Positions 1 through 11,563 are shown, counted from the stretch's first letter. The stretch is DNA of 55,253 nucleotides from an uncultured Alphaproteobacteria bacterium (GCA_902826695.1 CADEFU010000018.1:1-55253); one strand, 5' to 3'. Numbers and translations: made by a program. Notes: generated from the sequence alone by a model not told the origin.

Positions 1-859
1 GCGAGCCGAAGCCTTGCGCGACCGAGTCCGACTGCACGTCGCCGTCGTAGTTCTTACAGGCCCAAACGAACTTGCCGCTCCACTTCAGCGCCGAGGCGAC
101 CATGTCGTCGATCAGGCGGTGTTCGTAGGTGATTTTCTTCGCGTCGAACTTCGCCTTGAATTCGGCATTGAAGACCTGCTCGAACAGGTCCTTGAAACGG
201 CCGTCGTAGGCTTTCAGGATCGTGTTCTTCGTCGACAGATAGACCGGCCAACCGCGGTCGAGGCCGTAGTTGAAGCATGATCTTGCGAAGTTCTTGATCG
301 AGTCGTCGAGGTTGTACATCGCCATCGCGACGCCGCCACCCGGGAAGTTGAAGACTTCGTGGCTGATCGGGGCGCCGCCGCCGTCGGGCGTGAACGTGAT
401 CGTGAGCTTGCCTTTGCCGGGCACGACGAAGTCGGTTGCGCGGTACTGGTCGCCGAACGCGTGACGGCCGACGACGATGGGGTCTGTCCAGCCCGGCACA
501 AGGCGGGGCACGTTCTTGCAGATGATCGGCTCGCGGAACACGGTGCCGTCCAGGATGTTGCGGATCGTGCCGTTCGGCGACTTCCACATCTTCTTCAGGC
601 CGAATTCCTTCACGCGCGCTTCGTCCGGGGTGATCGTCGCGCATTTGACGCCGACGCCGTAGCGTTTGATCGCCTCGGCCGCGTCGACGGTAACCTTGTC
701 TTCCGTCTTGTCGCGGTATTCGATGCCCAGATCGTAGTATTTGATGTCGATGTCGAGATAGGGAAGAATCAGCTTCTTCTTGATGAGATCCCAAATGATG
801 CGGGTCATCTCGTCGCCGTCGAGATCGACGACTGGGGTCTTCACCTTGATCTTCGCCAT
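1..859 (-). CDS. icd: NADP-dependent isocitrate dehydrogenase, partial at window edge
   Basis: Converts isocitrate to 2-oxoglutarate with NADPH formation in the TCA cycle, in the cytoplasm. The first 286 codons are visible; the C-terminal part, about 120 residues by family length, lies left of the window. The N-terminus [20 protein letters not shown] and the later motifs [20 protein letters not shown] and [10 protein letters not shown] are typical of the dimeric, eukaryote-like NADP enzyme rather than the E. coli Icd type. ATG at 859-857 is the only start that gives this N-terminus. The gene is divergent from the trmJ-like gene, with about 70 bases between. The frame is intact to the edge. 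Confidence 0.95.
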   Translation of the reverse strand, partial: MAKIKVKTPVVDLDGDEMTRIIWDLIKKKLILPYLDIDIKYYDLGIEYRDKTEDKVTVDAAEAIKRYGVGVKCATITPDEARVKEFGLKKMWKSPNGTIRNILDGTVFREPIICKNVPRLVPGWTDPIVVGRHAFGDQYRATDFVVPGKGKLTITFTPDGGGAPISHEVFNFPGGGVAMAMYNLDDSIKNFARSCFNYGLDRGWPVYLSTKNTILKAYDGRFKDLFEQVFNAEFKAKFDAKKITYEHRLIDDMVASALKWSGKFVWACKNYDGDVQSDSVAQGFGS

Positions 860-931
860 GGAACTTTCCGTTGAAATTGAGTGCGGGTCGCGCAGGTGTT
901 TAGCGGGGGCCCTAAGCCCGTGCAAGGCGCC

Positions 932-1687
932 ATGAAGACACCGGTCATCATCCTCGCAAACCCGCAAATCGGGGAGAATATCGGCGCCGCGGCGCGCGCG
1001 ATGCTGAACTTCGGCTTGACCGACTTGCGCCTTGTGAACCCGCGCGAGGCGTGGCCGAACAAGAAGGCCGAGGCGATGGCTGTCGGCGCCGTCAGCGTGC
1101 TTGAGAGCGCGCGGGTGTTTGCAACGATGGAAGAGGCGATCGCCGATTTGGGCTTGGTGTTCGCGACGACGGGGCGCGACCGGCTGATGGCAAAGCGCGT
1201 GGCGACACCGGATGAGGCGGTCGAGGAACTCGTTGCGGAGCTCGCTCAAGACCGGCCCTGCGGTGTGATGTTCGGGGCGGAGCGGATGGGGCTCACGAAC
1301 GACGAGGTGATTTTGGCGGATGCGATTCTGACTGTGCCGACGAACCCGAAGTTCGCGTCGCTCAATCTGGCGCAGTCGGTGGCGGTGGTCGCCTACGAAT
1401 GGTTCAAGGGTACGCACGAGAGGCCGGACTTCAAACTGCCCGTGAAGTACCGTCGCGCAGCGCTTGCGAACAAGGAGGACCTGATCGGCTTCTTCGAGCA
1501 TATCGAGGGCGAGCTTGACCGCACGGAGTTCTTGTTCCCCGTCGCCAAGCGTCCGGCGATGGTGCAGAACATGCGCAACATGTGGCACCGCGCGGCGCTG
1601 ACATATCAGGAGGTGCAGACGCTGCGCGGCATGGTGCGCGCGCTGACCGGCGGCAAGAAGCGGCGGAAGAAGGACGAGAGCGAATGA
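932..1687 (+). CDS. trmJ: TrmJ-like tRNA 2'-O-methyltransferase (SPOUT family)
   Basis: A 251-residue SPOUT methyltransferase expected to methylate the ribose at tRNA position 32 using S-adenosylmethionine. The three SPOUT motifs are present: [19 protein letters not shown] near the N-terminus, [11 protein letters not shown] in the middle and [19 protein letters not shown] after it, the part that forms the trefoil-knot cofactor site. I place the start at ATG 932, preceded by AAGG; a GTG at 881 is in frame but adds an unconserved extension. The C-terminus is very basic (GGKKRRKK). The stop overlaps the next gene's ATG (ATGA, 1684-1687), so the two are probably translationally coupled. TrmJ versus another TrmH-class enzyme is inferred from length and motifs. 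Confidence 0.85.
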   Translation: MKTPVIILANPQIGENIGAAARAMLNFGLTDLRLVNPREAWPNKKAEAMAVGAVSVLESARVFATMEEAIADLGLVFATTGRDRLMAKRVATPDEAVEELVAELAQDRPCGVMFGAERMGLTNDEVILADAILTVPTNPKFASLNLAQSVAVVAYEWFKGTHERPDFKLPVKYRRAALANKEDLIGFFEHIEGELDRTEFLFPVAKRPAMVQNMRNMWHRAALTYQEVQTLRGMVRALTGGKKRRKKDESE

Positions 1688-2565
1688 TCCGTCACGGGTT
1701 TGCGGAGACGAACGAGCTGAAACTACACTACGCCGCGCGTGGGCCGGCGGATGGGCATCTGCTCCTGTTTCTGCATGGGTTTCCGGAGTTTTGGTACACG
1801 TGGCGACATCAGTTGGCGGACTTGGGGGATGCGTACCATTGTGTAGCGCCGGACTTGCCGGGGTATGGGTTGTCGTCGAAGCCTGCGGATGTACCGCGCT
1901 ATCGCACGAAGCGGCTCATCGACGATGTCGTAGCGTTTGCGGCTCAGTTTTCACCGAAGCGGAAGTTCACGCTGGTCGCGCATGATTGGGGTGGGGCGCT
2001 TGCTTGGGCGTTTGCGATCAAACGGCCGGAGTTGATCGACAGGCTCGTCATCGTCAACGCGGTTCATCCGGGGGCGTTTCAGCGCGAGATCGCGAAGAAC
2101 CCGGCGCAAGCGGCTGCATCGGGCTACATTCACGAGCTGCGCGCGGCGGATGCCGAGGCGCGTTATGCGGCGAACGACTATGCGCTGTTGTGGCGTTCGC
2201 TGGCGAAGACCGCGGACGCGGGGCATTTGACCGGCGCCGATCGCGCGGCGTTCGTCAAGGCGTGGAGCGAGCCCGGCGCGCTTACCGGCATGTTCAACTG
2301 GTACCGTGCGATGCGCATGGACCCGCCGAAGCTCGGCGCTGCGCCGCAAGCGGAAGTCTATGACGACGAGGCTGTGATGGTGCGCGTGCCGACGCTTGTG
2401 CTCTGGGGCGATCAGGATACGGCGCTGTTGCCCGGCTGCGTGGAAGGGCTTGAGCGTTGGGTGCCCGGCGTCGACGTGCGCCGTGTGCCGGACGCGAGCC
2501 ACTGGCTCGTGCACGAGAAGCCCAAGTTCGTCAGCGAGACTATTCGCGAATGGCTTGCGCCATAG
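1684..2565 (+). CDS. alpha/beta hydrolase, epoxide hydrolase / haloacetate dehalogenase-like
   Basis: A 293-residue alpha/beta-hydrolase. The [10 protein letters not shown] segment forms the HGxP oxyanion region, and VAHDWGG carries an aspartate nucleophile (Asp101) instead of serine, the hallmark of soluble epoxide hydrolases and haloalkane/haloacetate dehalogenases. A later acidic pair lies in [10 protein letters not shown] (Asp243/Asp245), and the catalytic histidine is probably His273 in [11 protein letters not shown]. The start is the ATG overlapping the trmJ stop by 4 nt. The substrate cannot be read from the sequence. Coupling to a tRNA methyltransferase looks like convenience rather than shared pathway. 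Confidence 0.85.
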   Translation: MIRHGFAETNELKLHYAARGPADGHLLLFLHGFPEFWYTWRHQLADLGDAYHCVAPDLPGYGLSSKPADVPRYRTKRLIDDVVAFAAQFSPKRKFTLVAHDWGGALAWAFAIKRPELIDRLVIVNAVHPGAFQREIAKNPAQAAASGYIHELRAADAEARYAANDYALLWRSLAKTADAGHLTGADRAAFVKAWSEPGALTGMFNWYRAMRMDPPKLGAAPQAEVYDDEAVMVRVPTLVLWGDQDTALLPGCVEGLERWVPGVDVRRVPDASHWLVHEKPKFVSETIREWLAP

Positions 2566-2571
2566 CTGTCT

Positions 2572-3132
2572 TCAACGTGGGTTTCTGCGCTTCCAATCGA
2601 GCTTGGGGATGGTGATCCGCGTTTCAGGGTCGCCGTTCCAATCGGTCTTGAAGCCTGCCTTTTCGACGATGGCACAAATCTCGTGGCCGACTTTGGTCTT
2701 GTTCGCGGGGTCGGCTTTGAGATCGCCAAAGGCGAGCATCAACCCTTCACCGTTGACAGCGCGTTCCAAGTCTTGGCCGTGATAGAAACAGTAGCCGTGG
2801 AAGTTCTTCATGCCGCGCTCGTCGAGCTTCTCGCCGATGTCGGAGTGGCCATCGGACATCGTGTAGCCGGCGTTCTGCAGTGAGCAGATACCGGCGGCAT
2901 CGAGAGCGGTGAAAACCTGGTCGAGGCGATCGCAGTCGGTTTCCGCAGGCCATGATTTTTCCGCGGCAACTTTGGCGGCAAACTCCGACACGATGAAACG
3001 ACGCATTTCCTCTGGATCAACCTCGCCTTCGAGGATTTCTTCCATCATTTGCTCGGTATCGGCTTGATCGTGGAAGCCGGACCAGACGTGGGTCTTGATG
3101 GCGTTGCGGACGTATTCTTCGTCGTCGGTCAT
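2572..3132 (-). CDS. conserved hypothetical protein (DUF6891-like)
   Basis: A 186-residue soluble acidic protein of unknown function. It opens with MTDDEEYVRNAIKTHVWSGF, has an acidic helical stretch (residues about 25-45), then NAGYTMSDGHSD and a NFHGYCFYHGQDLERAV segment, and ends in a basic KRRNPR tail. The arrangement resembles my memory of the DUF6891 family, but the name is low confidence. No signal peptide or membrane segment is visible. ATG at 3132 is chosen because the frame upstream of it is the reverse shadow of rpsD and a low-complexity C/G-rich intergenic region. It is convergent with the epoxide-hydrolase-like gene, 6 bases apart. Confidence 0.7.
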   Translation of the reverse strand: MTDDEEYVRNAIKTHVWSGFHDQADTEQMMEEILEGEVDPEEMRRFIVSEFAAKVAAEKSWPAETDCDRLDQVFTALDAAGICSLQNAGYTMSDGHSDIGEKLDERGMKNFHGYCFYHGQDLERAVNGEGLMLAFGDLKADPANKTKVGHEICAIVEKAGFKTDWNGDPETRITIPKLDWKRRNPR

Positions 3133-3330
3133 GGACGCGACCCTATGGCCCAGGGGCGTTGTTTGACAGCCCCGCCAGCCCCCTCTAAAACCCGCGCCTC
3201 CGCTGGGGAATTCCCTGGTGGATGGAAGCACCCGTGGCGGGGAAGCCCCCGCCTGTCGGCCCAGCATACCGGGGCAGAGGAGGGCAGCATTTCCTAGACT
3301 TAACACATTGAAATTATAGGGAAATAGCGA
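3133..3330 (+). promoter_or_regulatory. rpsD upstream region with G/C hairpin
   Basis: This 198-base gap separates the divergent hypothetical gene from rpsD and must hold both promoters. A perfect 7-bp stem (3236-3242 with 3247-3253, loop AAGC) lies about 80 bases before rpsD and is followed by no T-run, so it is not a standard terminator. S4 autoregulates its own operon in some bacteria through leader RNA structure; whether this hairpin does so is inference. AGGGAA near 3316 is a plausible ribosome binding site. Confidence 0.35.
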
Positions 3331-3948
3331 ATGACGAAGCGACAGAGTTCCAAGCACAAGATCGACCGGCGAATTGGCGACAATCTTTGGGGCCGCCCGA
3401 AGAGCCCGCAGAACAAGCGCGAGTACGGCCCAGGCCAGCATGGCCAGCGGCGTAAGAACAAGACGTCGGACTATGGCGTGCAGCTCAAGGCGAAGCAGAC
3501 GCTGAAGGGCTATTACGGCAACATCACCGAGCGGCAGTTCCGCAAGATCTACGCCGAAGCGCAGCGCAAGCGCGGCGACACGGGCGAGAACATCATCGGC
3601 CTGCTCGAGCGCCGTCTCGACGCGGTCGTCTACCGCGCGAAGTTCGTGCCGACCGTCTTTGCGGCGCGCCAGTTCGTGAACCACGGCCACGTCAACGTGA
3701 ACGGCCGCCGGGTGAACATCCCGAGCTATCTCGTGAAGGAAGGCGACGTGATCTCCGTGCGCGACAAGGCGCGCGACATGGAGCTGGTGGCGGTTGCGAT
3801 CCAATTGCCGGAGCGCGATGTGCCGGACTACGTCGAGGTTGATCATGGCAAGCTGACGGCGAAGTTCACACGCACGCCGAAGCTGAGCGACGTGCCTTAT
3901 CCGGTGAAGATGGAGCCGAACCTGGTCGTCGAGTTCTACTCGCGGTAA
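3331..3948 (+). CDS. rpsD: 30S ribosomal protein S4
   Basis: A 205-residue S4, normal length for proteobacteria. It is a primary 16S rRNA binding protein that nucleates assembly of the small-subunit body. The N-terminal [14 protein letters not shown], the [17 protein letters not shown] stretch and the S4 RNA-binding domain ([33 protein letters not shown]) are all present. It stands alone rather than in the alpha operon with rpoA, as is usual in alphaproteobacteria, and a rho-independent terminator follows 24 bases after its stop. No anomaly in sequence or length. Confidence 0.98.
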   Translation: MTKRQSSKHKIDRRIGDNLWGRPKSPQNKREYGPGQHGQRRKNKTSDYGVQLKAKQTLKGYYGNITERQFRKIYAEAQRKRGDTGENIIGLLERRLDAVVYRAKFVPTVFAARQFVNHGHVNVNGRRVNIPSYLVKEGDVISVRDKARDMELVAVAIQLPERDVPDYVEVDHGKLTAKFTRTPKLSDVPYPVKMEPNLVVEFYSR

Positions 3949-3972
3949 GGTTGCAAGCTCTCGCAGAATTTC

Positions 3973-4006
3973 GGGGCGGTCAGCGGGTTTCGCGGCCGCC
4001 CCTTTT
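3973..4006 (+). terminator. rho-independent terminator after rpsD
   Basis: GGGGCGG (3973-3979) pairs with CCGCCCC (3996-4002) and is followed directly by TTTT. It lies 24 bases after the rpsD stop and isolates rpsD from the small secreted-protein gene downstream. Confidence 0.8.
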
Positions 4007-4067
4007 CATGGCCTTGTTTCGGACATAGCGGTGCGCGAGGCTGGGTGAATCCCACGGAGATTCTCCC

Positions 4068-4517
4068 ATGATGTCGATTGTTTTCGCTGCTGCCGTTTCT
4101 GCCGCGTTGGCGGGGCCTTGCGAGGTGGCGACGGCTCAGGAAGCCGAGCGCGTTCTCGGTGAGGCGAGCATGCCCGTCCCGCCGGAACTGATGGGCGAAG
4201 AGACGGCGCCGTCCTGTATCTGGGCGACGGCGCAGCGCGAGAAAGAGGTGAAGATCTCGGTGTGGTCGGAGGCAGAGCTTCCGGTCGTCGGCATGAAGGA
4301 TGCAGCGGCCTATTACGCGAAGATGAAGGCCGACACGACCGGCGCGGCGGCGATGCCGGGCCTTGGCGATCAAGCGTTCGCGATGTTCGACGGCCAGAAG
4401 GCTGCGTCGGGGTTGGTTGCCGTGCTGAAAGGCGACCGGCTGATCACGTTCGAATTCGGCCGCGTGAACCAACGCGAAGCGAAGGCTTTTGTCGCGGCGG
4501 TGATGGGGCGGCTTTAG
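4068..4517 (+). CDS. small secreted protein of unknown function
   Basis: A 149-residue protein whose first 15 residues (MMSIVFAAAVSAALA, then GPCEV) look like a Sec signal peptide, so export to the periplasm is likely. Two cysteines remain in the mature part (near residues 18 and 50) and could form a disulphide. The remainder is a small alpha/beta-looking sequence with no motif I recognise. GGAG at 4056-4059 is well spaced for ATG 4068; the second ATG at 4071 is possible. Its stop overlaps the convergent threonine dehydratase stop by 4 bases. The function is unknown. Confidence 0.75.
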   Translation: MMSIVFAAAVSAALAGPCEVATAQEAERVLGEASMPVPPELMGEETAPSCIWATAQREKEVKISVWSEAELPVVGMKDAAAYYAKMKADTTGAAAMPGLGDQAFAMFDGQKAASGLVAVLKGDRLITFEFGRVNQREAKAFVAAVMGRL

Positions 4518-5482
4518 AGCGCGAGCGCCCGTTTGAACGTCTCGGCACCGACGTTGCCGCCGGAGAGAACGACGGCGATGGTTTTGCCGCGGGTTTCGAG
4601 TTTGCCGGCGAGTAACGCCGCGAAGGCTGCGGCGCCGCCTGGTTCGGCGACGAGTTTCAGGTGGGTGAACGCGTGCGCCATGGCGCTGAGCGCTTCATCG
4701 TCCGTGACACTCAAGGCCCTCACCAGACGCTGGATGATCGGGAACGTGAGTTCGCCGGGCATCTCTGTCATCAGCGCGTCGCAGAGCGACGGCTTGGTCG
4801 CGGTGTTTGCGACGCGTTTTCCTGCCGCGAGCGAGCGGGCCGTGTCGTCGAAGTTTGCCGGTTCGACGCCGTAGACTTGGGTTTTCGGCGAGAGCTCAGC
4901 GAGTGCGCTCGCGATACCGGCGGTCAGGCCGCCGCCCGAGCACGGCACGAGCACTGCGTCGAACGTTATGCCCAACGCCTTCGCGTCTTGCGCGATCTCC
5001 AAGCCCGTCGTGCCTTGACCGGCAATGATGCGTTCGTCGTCGAACGGCGGCACCAGCGTGAGCCCGCGATCGCCCGCGATTTTCTTGCCGATGGCGACGC
5101 GGTCTTGGGTGAAGCGGTCATAGAGCACGACCTCGGCGCCGTAGCCCTTGGTGTTTTCGATTTTGAGCTTTGGCGCGTCGGCCGGCATGACGATCACCGC
5201 GCTCGTGCCCAATTCGCGGGCTGCCGCAGCGACGGCTTGGGCGTGGTTGCCGGAGGAGTAAGCCACGACGCCGCGTTTGCGCTCGCCGTCGTCGAGTAGC
5301 GTCATGCGGCTCATAGCGCCGCGGAATTTGAACGAACCGGTGCGCTGGAGGACTTCGGCTTTGACGAAGACGCGGGCGCCGGTGAGGGCGCTCGCTGCGT
5401 GCGCTTCGACGAGCGGTGTCCTAACGGCACGGCCGCGGATACGCTCCGCGGCCGCTTCGATATCTTTGAGCGTGAGGCTCAC
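4514..5482 (-). CDS. threonine/serine dehydratase (PLP-dependent, no ACT domain)
   Basis: A 322-residue fold-type II PLP enzyme that deaminates threonine (to 2-oxobutyrate) or serine. The PLP lysine is Lys52 in [19 protein letters not shown] binds the substrate carboxylate and [10 protein letters not shown] the PLP phosphate. There is no C-terminal ACT regulatory domain, so it resembles catabolic TdcB or serine/threonine dehydratases more than full-length IlvA. Its ATG overlaps the upstream glutaredoxin stop (ATGA, 5479-5482), so it is co-translated with grxD. Serine racemase activity is also known in this family and cannot be excluded. Confidence 0.88.
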   Translation of the reverse strand: MSLTLKDIEAAAERIRGRAVRTPLVEAHAASALTGARVFVKAEVLQRTGSFKFRGAMSRMTLLDDGERKRGVVAYSSGNHAQAVAAAARELGTSAVIVMPADAPKLKIENTKGYGAEVVLYDRFTQDRVAIGKKIAGDRGLTLVPPFDDERIIAGQGTTGLEIAQDAKALGITFDAVLVPCSGGGLTAGIASALAELSPKTQVYGVEPANFDDTARSLAAGKRVANTATKPSLCDALMTEMPGELTFPIIQRLVRALSVTDDEALSAMAHAFTHLKLVAEPGGAAAFAALLAGKLETRGKTIAVVLSGGNVGAETFKRALAL

Positions 5483-5808
5483 GCGGCTTCGGGCTTGATG
5501 CCTTGCTCTTCGAGGAACGGGCGCAGCTCGCCGCTTTCGAACATCTCTTTGATGATGTCGCAGCCGCCGACGAATTCACCCTTCACATAGAGTTGCGGGA
5601 TCGTCGGCCAGTTCGAGAAATCCTTGATGCCTTGGCGGATTTCGGGATCCGTCAGCACATTCACGCCTTTGTACTTCACGCCGACGTGGTCGAGGATGTG
5701 CACGACGGTCGCCGAGAAGCCGCATTGCGGCATCGCGGGCGTACCCTTCATGAACAGCACGATGTCGTTCGAGGCGATGTCGGCTTTGATGCGGTCGTCG
5801 GCGGTCAT
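5479..5808 (-). CDS. grxD: Grx4-family monothiol glutaredoxin (CGFS type)
   Basis: A 109-residue monothiol glutaredoxin. The active-site CGFS motif in [13 protein letters not shown], the [20 protein letters not shown] glutathione-binding stretch and the length match Grx4/GrxD, which carries a [2Fe-2S] cluster bridged with glutathione and works with BolA proteins in iron-sulfur trafficking. A bolA gene lies 0.4 kb away, supporting that role. ATG at 5808 is preferred over a TTG three codons upstream; AAGGGA lies just before. It is followed with a 4-nt overlap by the threonine dehydratase. Confidence 0.95.
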   Translation of the reverse strand: MTADDRIKADIASNDIVLFMKGTPAMPQCGFSATVVHILDHVGVKYKGVNVLTDPEIRQGIKDFSNWPTIPQLYVKGEFVGGCDIIKEMFESGELRPFLEEQGIKPEAA

Positions 5809-5969
5809 GGATGTCAAGTTCCCTTGTTCGGATGAGACATAAGGATCGTCACACTGCGCGTCAAGAAACTGGCGGGCGTGGGCGGCGGCGCGGCTGCAAA
5901 TCGGGGTTAATCTGGTATGATTCGGGCTTCGTTTTTTGTGTTCGCATGAAGCTGGGAGCGTTTTGCGAG

Positions 5970-6206
5970 ATGACCATCAATGCCGAGTTCCAGAAGGCCT
6001 ATCCCGACCTCAACCCCGACGATGCGATCGTGGGCGAAGACGGGCCGTATCCGTTCTGCGGCGGCGAGCTTACCGAAGTGTGGTTCGAACAGGGCGAGGA
6101 GTACAACACGTGTTTCTTCTTGAGCCACCCGGCGCACGGGACGAAGGTGCTGCGGGATTTTGAGCAGCTGTGTGCGTTTGTGAGTGAGAGTATGGCGCGC
6201 GCTTGA
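5970..6206 (+). CDS. small cysteine-containing protein between grxD and bolA
   Basis: A 78-residue protein (86 if the ATG at 5946 is used). It is acidic and has [20 protein letters not shown], with three cysteines (30, 48, 68 from ATG 5970) plus His53 and His56, so a metal or redox role is possible but unproven. No signal or membrane segment is seen. I cannot name a family. It sits on the opposite strand between the glutaredoxin and BolA genes and ends 5 bases from the bolA stop. The frame is open further upstream without a convincing start. Confidence 0.6.
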   Translation: MTINAEFQKAYPDLNPDDAIVGEDGPYPFCGGELTEVWFEQGEEYNTCFFLSHPAHGTKVLRDFEQLCAFVSESMARA

Positions 6207-6211
6207 TTTCG

Positions 6212-6445
6212 TTATTGCGGCGCGGACGTCTGCAACGCGAGCGCGTGTAGTTCGCCGCCCATTCGGCCTTTCAGAGCCGCGTAGACCATTTGGTGTTGCT
6301 GAATGCGAGTTTTGCCTTTGAACGCGGCGGAGATGACTTCCGCCGCGTAGTGGTCGCCGTCGCCCGCGAGGTCGCGGATCGTGACCTTTGCGTCAGGGAG
6401 CGCTTCTTTGATGAGGCGCTCAATATCGCCAGCGTTCATGGGCAT
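6212..6445 (-). CDS. bolA: BolA family protein
   Basis: A 77-residue BolA/IbaG-like protein with the class II KH-like fold. Visible signatures are the N-terminal IERLIKEALPDAKVTIRDL, the GDHYAAEVISAAFKGKTRIQ stretch and QHQMVYAALKGRMGGELHAL, which contains the conserved invariant His region that helps bind the Grx4-BolA [2Fe-2S] cluster. It starts 9 bases after the purL stop, so it is probably the last gene of the purine transcript. A BolA-Grx4 heterocomplex with the nearby grxD product is expected from known biology. Confidence 0.93.
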   Translation of the reverse strand: MPMNAGDIERLIKEALPDAKVTIRDLAGDGDHYAAEVISAAFKGKTRIQQHQMVYAALKGRMGGELHALALQTSAPQ

Positions 6446-6454
6446 GGGTGTAAC

Positions 6455-8637
<2,183 letters not shown>

Positions 8638-8641
<4 letters not shown>

Positions 8642-9309
8642 GAGAGGGCGCTCACCAAGCTGTCAAAGATCGCTTTGCCGTCGGTGCTCCCGAGCAGCGG
8701 GTCAGCGTGGCGTTCGGGGTGGGGCATCATGCCGAGGATCGTGCGCTTCTCGTTGTAGATGCCGGCGATGTTGCGGGCGGCGCCGTTCGGGTTCTCGCCC
8801 TCGACATAGCGGAAGGCCACTTGGCCCTCACCTTCGAGACGGTCGAGCGTTTCCTTGTCGGCGAAGTAGTTGCCGTCGCCGTGGGCGACGGGGACGTTAA
8901 TGCGTTGGCCAGGCTTGTAGCGGGCGGTGAACATCGTGTTCGCGCCCTCAACCGTCATGTGCACGTCGCGCGAGACAAACTTCAGGTGCGCGTTGCGCAT
9001 CAGAACGCCGGGAAGCAGGCCGGTCTCGCACAAGACTTGGAAACCGTTGCAGATGCCGAGGATGGGCGTGCCCTTTTTTGCGCGTGCGATGACGTCGCGC
9101 ATGATCGGCGAGTGGGCGGCCATTGCGCCGCAGCGCAGGTAGTCGCCGTAGGAGAAGCCACCCGGCAACACGATCAGATCGAGATCGTCGGGCAAGCTCG
9201 CGTCCTGGTGCCATGCCATGGTTGGCGGCTTGCCGGTCGCTTGTTTGAGGGCGGTTGCGACATCGCGATCGCAATTGGAGGCGGGGAAGACGACGACGGC
9301 CGCTTTCAC
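8638..9309 (-). CDS. purQ: phosphoribosylformylglycinamidine synthase glutaminase subunit PurQ
   Basis: A 223-residue class I glutamine amidotransferase that supplies ammonia to PurL. The nucleophile cysteine is in [11 protein letters not shown] and the His/Glu pair in [11 protein letters not shown]; the N-terminus [20 protein letters not shown] is diagnostic. The start is GTG at 9309, preceded by GAGGAG with good spacing. The open frame continues about 85 codons further upstream but that part is unconserved. The 3' end overlaps purL (ATGA). It is separated from purS by two unrelated genes, unlike the usual purS-purQ adjacency. Confidence 0.96.
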
Positions 9310-9388
9310 GGGCGTGATTCTCCTCGAGGGGCCTTGGAGGCGCGTTACATAGCGAGTTGGGGCGCGAAAGGCGAGGGCGGGGGCCGCG

Positions 9389-9922
9389 CTATTCCGTCTC
9401 GACGGTGCGTTGAATTGCCCAGGGAAGGCCGAGCAAGAAGGGCAGAAGAATGACGCCCAGCGTGGCTGGGATCGCGACAACATAGGGAACCGTGAGGTAT
9501 TCCCCAAACTGGATGGTGATGTCTTCCGGTTTGGCCAAGATGCCGTCGAGCAGGGGAAACCCGACATTCACAATATGGAACGCGGCGGTTGCGGCGACGA
9601 CGAGCATGGCGGCGCCCGGGCGGTTGCGCATCGCGATCCAGGCGCTGAGAGCCGAGGCCACGACGACGCCGCCGGCCATGGCGGTGACGGCCAGACCCTT
9701 CTCTGCCGCCAGGAACCCAAAGCCGTAACCGATGTAGTTCGGGTCGAGTGCGCCTCTAATCGGCGCTGCGCCGTTGAGTGCAACGATCACGAGATTGGCC
9801 AAGGCAACGACGAGAGCGATCCAAGTCCAACGGCGCTGAACGGCGAAGTAGAGGAGAGGAAGTGCGGCCGCGACTGTGGTCGCGAGCGCAACGTAGGGCC
9901 AATAGATTTCGGCGGCAGCCAC
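9389..9922 (-). CDS. hypothetical integral membrane protein inside the pur cluster
   Basis: A 177-residue very hydrophobic protein with about five predicted membrane helices (roughly residues 8-28, 33-50, 78-100, 104-122 and 145-168). I do not recognise a family. It starts with GTG one base after the DUF2059 stop (TAG-C-GTG), so it is likely translated from the same message. Together with the DUF2059 gene it interrupts purS-purQ. No catalytic motif is visible, and a link to purine synthesis is not implied by the sequence itself. Confidence 0.7.
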   Translation of the reverse strand: MAAAEIYWPYVALATTVAAALPLLYFAVQRRWTWIALVVALANLVIVALNGAAPIRGALDPNYIGYGFGFLAAEKGLAVTAMAGGVVVASALSAWIAMRNRPGAAMLVVAATAAFHIVNVGFPLLDGILAKPEDITIQFGEYLTVPYVVAIPATLGVILLPFLLGLPWAIQRTVETE

Positions 9923-9923
9923 G

Positions 9924-10451
9924 CTAGCTCGTCAGCGCCTTGGGCTGCTTCATGTAGTCGTCGAGCCGCTCTTGCAGTTTGCGGCCGATGTCGATGCCCC
10001 ATTGGCGGCCGATTTCGGTGATTTCGCGCTGCAGCGCTTCTTGCTCGGCACGCAGACGGACGCCGGCGGGCGAGCGGTGGAAGGCCGCGATCTGGCGCAT
10101 GTCGGCTGCCGTGAAACGGCGGGACCAGGCGGTGGCCATTTGGTTGAGGAGTTGGTTCACGCCCATTGTCATCTCTTGACGCATGGAGCGTTCGATCAGA
10201 CGGCGCGTGTCTTTCGTCAGCGCCGGGAACTGCGTTTGCAGTGCCGCCATCTGAGCCGGGATCACGCGGTCGATTTGTTCTATGACCGACTTGCGGCCAC
10301 CCATGGCCTCAAGCAGATCGTGGGCCGCGGCCAAGCGCGCGGTCATTTCAGATTGCGTCGGAGCGGCCTGCACGGATGCCGCTTGCGCCGCGAGCGGCGC
10401 CGTCAACATCGCTATGCACGTCACGCCTAAGACGAAGATGGAGTTCGTCAT
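9924..10451 (-). CDS. DUF2059 domain secreted protein
   Basis: A 175-residue exported protein. The first 24 residues (MTNSIFVLGVTCIAMLTAPL, then AAQA) form a Sec signal peptide ending at an AxA-type site. The mature part is helical, and its second half, RRFTAADMRQIAAFHRSPAG, carries the DUF2059 signature (FT..E...I..FY.SP.G). The family's role is unknown; members are periplasmic. It is placed between purS and the membrane protein in the purine cluster, in the same direction, with a gap of about 105 bases to purS. Confidence 0.8.
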   Translation of the reverse strand: MTNSIFVLGVTCIAMLTAPLAAQAASVQAAPTQSEMTARLAAAHDLLEAMGGRKSVIEQIDRVIPAQMAALQTQFPALTKDTRRLIERSMRQEMTMGVNQLLNQMATAWSRRFTAADMRQIAAFHRSPAGVRLRAEQEALQREITEIGRQWGIDIGRKLQERLDDYMKQPKALTS

Positions 10452-10556
10452 CAGCCCTACCCAGTTTTTTCACCCAAACGACGCGGGTGCTTTGCGCTAC
10501 TAACCCATTCTTCCTGCCGGCCAGATGCTTCCCACGGCACCTGGCTGGTTATTCTG

Positions 10557-10796
10557 TCACTTCAATTCAATAGAATAATTCTCAATCACGGTGTTGGCGA
10601 GAAGTTTCTCACACATTTCCGACAGTTTCGAACGTGCACGGTTTTGATCCGTTTCGGCAAGCTCAATCTCGATCACTTTGCCTTGACGCACATCGCCCAC
10701 ACCGGAAAACCCCAACCGGTTGAGTGACTGCCCGATCGCTTTCCCCTGAGGATCGAGCACACCTGACTTTAGCATCACTGTGACACGCGCTTTCAT
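10557..10796 (-). CDS. purS: phosphoribosylformylglycinamidine synthase subunit PurS
   Basis: A 79-residue small subunit that bridges PurQ and PurL in the PurSQL FGAM synthase. [20 protein letters not shown] followed by [20 protein letters not shown] is the classic PurS start. ATG at 10796 overlaps the purC stop (10793-10796). Length is normal. Downstream there is a 105-base gap before the DUF2059 gene, so transcription could stop here; no clear terminator is seen. Confidence 0.95.
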   Translation of the reverse strand: MKARVTVMLKSGVLDPQGKAIGQSLNRLGFSGVGDVRQGKVIEIELAETDQNRARSKLSEMCEKLLANTVIENYSIELK

Positions 10797-11563
10797 TTGA
10801 CGAGCACTGGTCCTTTCCGTTCCGGGTTTTGTATCTCTGTCAAAATACCCAGTCTTCTCGCGACTTCGCTGTAGGCTTCGGTCACGCCGCCCAAATCTCT
10901 ACGGAAGCGGTCCTTGTCCAACTTTTCGTTGGTGCGGATATCCCAAAGCCGCATCGAATCGGGACTGATTTCGTCAGCGAGTATGACACGCATCATGTCC
11001 TGCTCCCACTGCCTTCCGAATTCAACTTTGAAATCCACAAGGCGGATGCCGACGCCGAGGAACAACCCTGAGAGGAAGTCGTTGATCCGGATCGCCAGCG
11101 CGGTGACATCGTCAAGCTCTTGCGGTGTCGCCCAGCCGAAAGCGGTGACATGTTCCTCGGTAACCATCGGGTCATGCAACTTGTCGTTTTTGTAGAACAG
11201 CTCGATGATTGATCGCGGGAGAATCGAACCTTCGTCGATGCCAAGTCGTTTCGCGAACGAACCTGCCGCGACGTTACGCACGACAACCTCAAGGGGAATA
11301 ATTTCGACGGCGCGGATCAGCTGTTCGCGCATGTTCAGCCGGCGGATGAAATGATTGGGCACGCCGATCTGGGTCAGCTGCGTCATCAAGTACTCGGAGA
11401 TTCGGTTGTTCAGCACGCCCTTGCCTTCGAGGACAGCCTTCTTCGTCGCGTCAAAGGCGGTGGTGTCGTCCTTGAAGTATTGGATCAGGGTGTCGGGTTC
11501 AGGTCCTTCGTAGAGGATCTTCGCCTTGCCCTCGTAAACGAGCTTGCGGTTTTTCATCGCCAT
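10793..11563 (-). CDS. purC: phosphoribosylaminoimidazole-succinocarboxamide synthase (SAICAR synthetase)
   Basis: A 256-residue enzyme that joins CAIR with aspartate using ATP to give SAICAR. Motifs are [32 protein letters not shown], a typical central block ([19 protein letters not shown]) and [10 protein letters not shown]. The start at ATG 11563 or the ATG two codons later (11557) are both possible. It is the first gene of the purC-purS run and diverges from the DUF1476 gene, an arrangement common in alphaproteobacteria. Confidence 0.97.
   Translation of the reverse strand: MAMKNRKLVYEGKAKILYEGPEPDTLIQYFKDDTTAFDATKKAVLEGKGVLNNRISEYLMTQLTQIGVPNHFIRRLNMREQLIRAVEIIPLEVVVRNVAAGSFAKRLGIDEGSILPRSIIELFYKNDKLHDPMVTEEHVTAFGWATPQELDDVTALAIRINDFLSGLFLGVGIRLVDFKVEFGRQWEQDMMRVILADEISPDSMRLWDIRTNEKLDKDRFRRDLGGVTEAYSEVARRLGILTEIQNPERKGPVLVK

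Noticed and set aside
54..794. Long open frame (246 codons) on the minus strand inside icd
   Set aside because: It overlaps the real icd frame, gives an Arg-rich low-complexity product and no family motif; high GC makes such shadow frames common.
3133..3330. Small structured RNA such as SRP RNA or 6S RNA upstream of rpsD
   Set aside because: I could not find the SRP GGAA tetraloop domain or a 6S-type central bubble; only a simple hairpin is seen.
9310..9567. N-terminal extension of PurQ in the open frame upstream of GTG 9309
   Set aside because: Sequence is Arg/Ser/Pro-rich and overlaps another gene; PurQ begins with [11 protein letters not shown] and a GAGGAG site precedes the GTG.
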